A DNA stretch of 24,191 nt from RGIG1959 sp045604545 (GTDB lineage: Bacteria; Bacillota; Clostridia; Oscillospirales; Acutalibacteraceae), in assembly GCA_045604545.1 (NCBI GenBank), contig JAZUOG010000041.1, positions 1 to 24,191 of the forward strand. Direction: 5' to 3'. The notes under the pieces were generated by a model. The model did no database searches and was not told where the DNA came from. It saw only the letters and a program-made list of their open reading frames with translations. Shown here in pieces: positions 21,859-24,191 of this stretch (position 1 is its first letter; each line of letters begins with the position of its first letter). A program made the translations under genes and the position numbers.

Positions 21859-23319
21859 TTAGAAGTTGAAGTACAAGAATGTGCTGACACCCGAAAAAGA
21901 CATGATACAAAGCGTCAGGAGAATAGCTACCAGTATAGCGGATGAGACTTTGGGTTTTAATGCTTGTGTGCGCTCATGAACATTTTTCGCGCCAAGCACA
22001 GCGATTAACAAAAGAATGATATAGCCGATCAGTATCAGATGCTCGTATTCTTTTACGACAGTAAATACGATAGCTAAAAAGTTCCATTCGGCAGACAAAA
22101 AACTACTAACCAACTCCGGGTGGATTCCACCGGTGATGTCACCCTCTGCAATGGTAGAGAGGATGGATATGGCATCTCCCATAGATTCGGCTCTGAAGAA
22201 GATCCACATCAGATTGACAAATGTGAATGTGATAATCCAACTCAATGCAGGGTGTAGCTTCTCCAAACGGGCTTTGTTATGGCGCGAAATGACGCAAAAG
22301 AAACCGTGGCATATTCCCCAGAAGATGAATGTCCAGTTTGCACCATGCCAAATCCCGCTTATCAGATAAATAATCATTATGTTGACATATGTTCTGAAGA
22401 CACCTTTGCGATTGCCACCAAGCGGAATATAGATGTATTTTGTGAAGAATCGAGTTAATGTCATGTGCCAACGATTCCAAAAATCGTTGATTGTCAATGC
22501 TTTATATGGGGAGTTGAAATTAAGAGGCAGGTCAATATTCATCATTTTACCCATGCCGATAGCCATATCGGAATAGCCGCTGAAATCAAAATAGATCTGG
22601 AAGGTATAACAAAGCGTCACGATCAAAGCGTTTATACTGTCCAGTTCGGAAATGTTGACAAATCCCCAATTAACAGCATTACCCATCATATCGGCTATCA
22701 GCACTTTTTTTGAAAGACCAAGAGTAAAGGCAAAAAGACCTTTTGAAAAATTGTCCCAGTTAAAAGTTTTTTTGGAAGTATCTTCGAATTGCGGAACAAG
22801 CTCGTCGTGTGTGACAATCGGACCGGCTACTAGCTGAGGAAAAAACGTGACAAAGCAGGCGTAATCGATAATATTGTATTTCGGAACTTCACCTTTATAA
22901 GAATCAATAACAAAGGATAACTGTTGGAAGGTGAAAAAGCTGATGCCTAAAGGGAGAACAATATGAAGTAAGGTGAAGTCGGTTTTAAACAGAGCGTTTA
23001 TGTTTTCTATAAAGAAATCATAATATTTGAAATAAAATAATGCAGCAATATTTATAATAATGGCAGCGGTCGCTATTGTCCGCTTAATGATTTTACGGTC
23101 TCTATGTTTATCTATAAGTTTGTACGCAACATAGTTCACCAGAATACTGGTGATCATGATGAAAAGATAATACGTGTTGAAATAACCGTAAAACCATAAA
23201 GACATGCAGAGTAGAAATATCATTGCAGGTCGGTATAACTTAAAATGGTTAAGCAAAAAGTACCCGACAATAACTAAAGGTAAAAATAATAGTAAGAAAA
23301 TATACGAATTGAAAAGCAT
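21859..23319 (-). CDS. MBOAT-family membrane O-acyltransferase (AlgI/PatA/DltB-like)
   Basis: A 486-aa polytopic protein of the MBOAT family (PF03062) that moves acyl groups, usually acetyl or D-alanyl, across the membrane to surface glycans. Family motifs include LPLGISFFTFQQLSFVID (122-139), FDFSGYSDMAIG, FWNRWHMTLTRFF (280-292) with H285, and SGIWHGANW (321-329) with the catalytic H325. Length is typical of the AlgI group. AAGGAG lies about 9 bases upstream of the ATG. It is the first gene of the operon with the SGNH-like gene. The absence of dltA/dltC makes a D-alanylation role less likely; O-acetylation is my preferred guess. Confidence 0.93.
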   Translation of the reverse strand: MLFNSYIFLLLFLPLVIVGYFLLNHFKLYRPAMIFLLCMSLWFYGYFNTYYLFIMITSILVNYVAYKLIDKHRDRKIIKRTIATAAIIINIAALFYFKYYDFFIENINALFKTDFTLLHIVLPLGISFFTFQQLSFVIDSYKGEVPKYNIIDYACFVTFFPQLVAGPIVTHDELVPQFEDTSKKTFNWDNFSKGLFAFTLGLSKKVLIADMMGNAVNWGFVNISELDSINALIVTLCYTFQIYFDFSGYSDMAIGMGKMMNIDLPLNFNSPYKALTINDFWNRWHMTLTRFFTKYIYIPLGGNRKGVFRTYVNIMIIYLISGIWHGANWTFIFWGICHGFFCVISRHNKARLEKLHPALSWIITFTFVNLMWIFFRAESMGDAISILSTIAEGDITGGIHPELVSSFLSAEWNFLAIVFTVVKEYEHLILIGYIILLLIAVLGAKNVHERTQALKPKVSSAILVAILLTLCIMSFSGVSTFLYFNF

Positions 23320-23368
23320 ACGACCAATCTCCTTTTATTCCGTAAAAAGAAATCTTTTCAACATATCA

Positions 23369-23397
23369 AGTATATACCGAAAAATAGGAAAAAGCAA
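23369..23397 (-). promoter_or_regulatory. Promoter of the MBOAT operon
   Basis: On the minus strand TTGCTT (23397-23392) and TATACT (23374-23369) are separated by 17 bases, about 50 bases upstream of the MBOAT start. Confidence 0.8.
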
Positions 23398-23449
23398 TAA
23401 ATAATAAAAAAATGTCGAAGGTTATGTGCGCCGAAACAAGGCCTGCATT

Positions 23450-23501
23450 GCACCAACAAAAAAGAGCCCATCCTTGCGGATGAACTCTTCTTTGTTGGTG
23501 C
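23450..23501 (-). terminator. tRNA-Leu terminator with extended stem
   Basis: On the minus strand AAGAGTTCATCC and GGATGGGCTCTT pair around a GCAA tetraloop and run into a T-tract. Two U-G wobbles that would be mismatches on the other strand show it works on the minus strand. An outer 11-bp stem (23450-23460 with 23491-23501) extends the pairing into the tRNA 3' end itself. Confidence 0.85.
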
Positions 23502-23579
23502 GAGCGACGGGACTTGAACCCGTACGTCAACGACACACGCCCCTCAAACGTGCCTGTCTGCCAATTCCAGCACGCTCGC
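23496..23579 (-). tRNA. tRNA-Leu (anticodon GAG)
   Basis: On the minus strand the acceptor arm GCGAGCG (23579-23573) pairs with CGCTCGC (23506-23500). The discriminator is A and CCA is encoded at 23498-23496. The anticodon stem CACGT/GCGTG encloses TTGAGGG, giving anticodon GAG for CUY codons. A long variable arm and GGTTCAAGTCC T-loop fit a class II tRNA. Confidence 0.93.
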
Positions 23580-23616
23580 ACATATTTTTTGTGCCGCTTT
23601 CCGCGGAACAAGTGAC

Positions 23617-23680
23617 ATTATAGCACCGAAAAAGCCGATTGTCAACTGCTTTTTTTCGATTTTTGCATTTTTTTAAAAAG
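23617..23680 (-). promoter_or_regulatory. Perfect-consensus promoter of tRNA-Leu with UP-like A-tracts
   Basis: On the minus strand TTGACA (23645-23640) and TATAAT (23622-23617) are separated by 17 bases, a full consensus. Phased A-tracts upstream of the -35 (about 23650-23680) resemble an UP element. It lies between the tRNA and the 188-bp repeat array, so the tRNA does not depend on transcription from the repeats. Confidence 0.93.
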
Positions 23681-23840
23681 GAGCAGAAAAGCCGCCGACC
23701 GATTGGAAAAGGGAGGAAGGGGTCATCTCGTATATTGGTGCAAGTAAAACGTGGGTTTGATCAACTCCACGCGCTGAAAACAGTCCACCGGACTGTTTTC
23801 TTGACGCGCTTTCGATCCCGGGGTGTTACAAGCAGAAAAG

Positions 23841-23868
23841 AGACCCCAACCCTTGCGGGTCGGAGTCT
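23841..23868 (-). terminator. Terminator inside repeat copy 1
   Basis: On the minus strand AGACTCCGACCC pairs with GGGTTGGGGTCT around GCAA, with U-G wobbles, followed by a TTTTCTG tail. It is preceded by ACCA, as at a tRNA 3' end. Confidence 0.7.
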
Positions 23869-24028
23869 CTTTTCTGGTGCCGCCGTCCGATTGGGAAAGG
23901 GGGAAGGTGTCATCTCGTCTATTGGTGCAAGTAAAAACGAGGGCTTGATCAACTCCACGCGCTGAAAACAGTCCACCGGACTGTTTTCTTGACGCGCTTT
24001 CGATCCCGGGGCGTTACAAGCAGAAAAA

Positions 24029-24056
24029 AGACCCCAACCCTTGCGGGTCGGAGTCT
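24029..24056 (-). terminator. Terminator inside repeat copy 2
   Basis: Same 12-bp stem and GCAA loop as in copy 1, shifted by 188 bases. The tail is a cleaner run of six Ts on the minus strand, because one base differs from copy 1. Confidence 0.75.
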
Positions 24057-24191
24057 CTTTTCTGGTGCCGCCGACCGATTGGGAAAGGGGGAAGGGGTCA
24101 TCTCGCCTATTGGTGCAAGTAAAAACGTGGGTTTGATCAACTCCACGCGCTGAAAACAGTCCACCGGACTGTTTTCTTGACGCGCTTTCGA

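Larger units (their letters stand above)
23691..24191. repeat. Tandem array of a 188-bp repeat, cut by the window edge
   Basis: Copies start at 23691, 23879 and 24067 (each GCCGCCG), giving exactly 188-bp periods; the third copy is truncated at 24191. Each copy holds a palindrome with 11-bp arms around ACC (23776-23800, 23964-23988, 24152-24176). Complete copies also hold a minus-strand terminator with a GCAA tetraloop (23841-23868, 24029-24056). The first half of the unit is more variable, with compensating one-base indels, while the palindrome is invariant. Just before the first copy, AGCAGAAAA joins directly to GCCGCC as if a hairpin had been lost from an earlier copy. No coding capacity is credible. 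Nothing else is seen in this stretch. Confidence 0.9.

Noticed and set aside
23761..24164. Two nearly identical 71-codon minus-strand frames in the tandem repeats
   Set aside because: They are copies created by the 188-bp repeat, run through terminator hairpins and have no ribosome binding site.
23691..24191. CRISPR array
   Set aside because: The repeat unit is 188 bp with no short-repeat/variable-spacer pattern, and no cas gene is present.
23691..24191. Degenerate complete tRNA genes in the 188-bp repeats
   Set aside because: Only a 3'-end-like GGCGGCACCA before the terminator is present. A matching 5' acceptor strand, T-loop and anticodon arm at the right distance were not found.

Overview
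The window looks like chromosomal DNA of an anaerobic, Gram-positive clostridial bacterium, probably Oscillospiraceae/Ruminococcaceae-like. Supporting signs are AGGAGG-type ribosome binding sites, near-consensus sigma-A promoters, short terminators just after stop codons, a MetH with a separate activation subunit, an NhaC-type antiporter and an ECF sigma/anti-sigma pair with a one-helix anchor. The species cannot be read from the sequence.

Layout. 1-570: the first codons of a minus-strand gene, then a tRNA-Trp/tRNA-Met(CAU) pair on the minus strand whose promoter diverges from that of an NhaC-family antiporter (572-1888). 1986-3202: an ECF sigma factor and its overlapping membrane anti-sigma factor. 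3336-4484: a FucO-like iron alcohol dehydrogenase. 4532-8042: two tandem paralogous secreted NodB-type deacetylases with five C-terminal repeats each. 8186-10228: a DUF2079 polytopic membrane protein. 10328-11622: Tag DNA glycosylase overlapping an AAA ATPase. 11777-12427: a lipoprotein, followed by a 377-bp hairpin-rich element that sits inside what looks like the lipoprotein's own terminator. 12894-16821: a metF / MetH-activation / metH operon. 16875-17984: a zinc-ribbon membrane protein and a HAD phosphatase. 18139-19266: an XRE regulator with two membrane proteins. 19366-20652: a lipoprotein and a YwaF-like membrane protein. 20785-23319: an AT-rich MBOAT/SGNH-like acylation pair. 23496-24191: tRNA-Leu(GAG), then at least 2.6 copies of an exact-period 188-bp repeat that runs off the window.

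How it works together. The clearest metabolic unit is folate/B12 methionine synthesis: MetF makes 5-methyl-THF, MetH uses it with cobalamin, and the small activation protein should re-methylate oxidised cobalamin. A cell-surface theme recurs in the deacetylases, the MBOAT/SGNH-like pair, the DUF2079 protein, the lipoproteins and the ECF/anti-sigma pair. No phage, IS transposase, CRISPR array or obvious defence system is visible. The least explained items are the 188-bp array and the element splitting a terminator; neither is proven to be a functional system.
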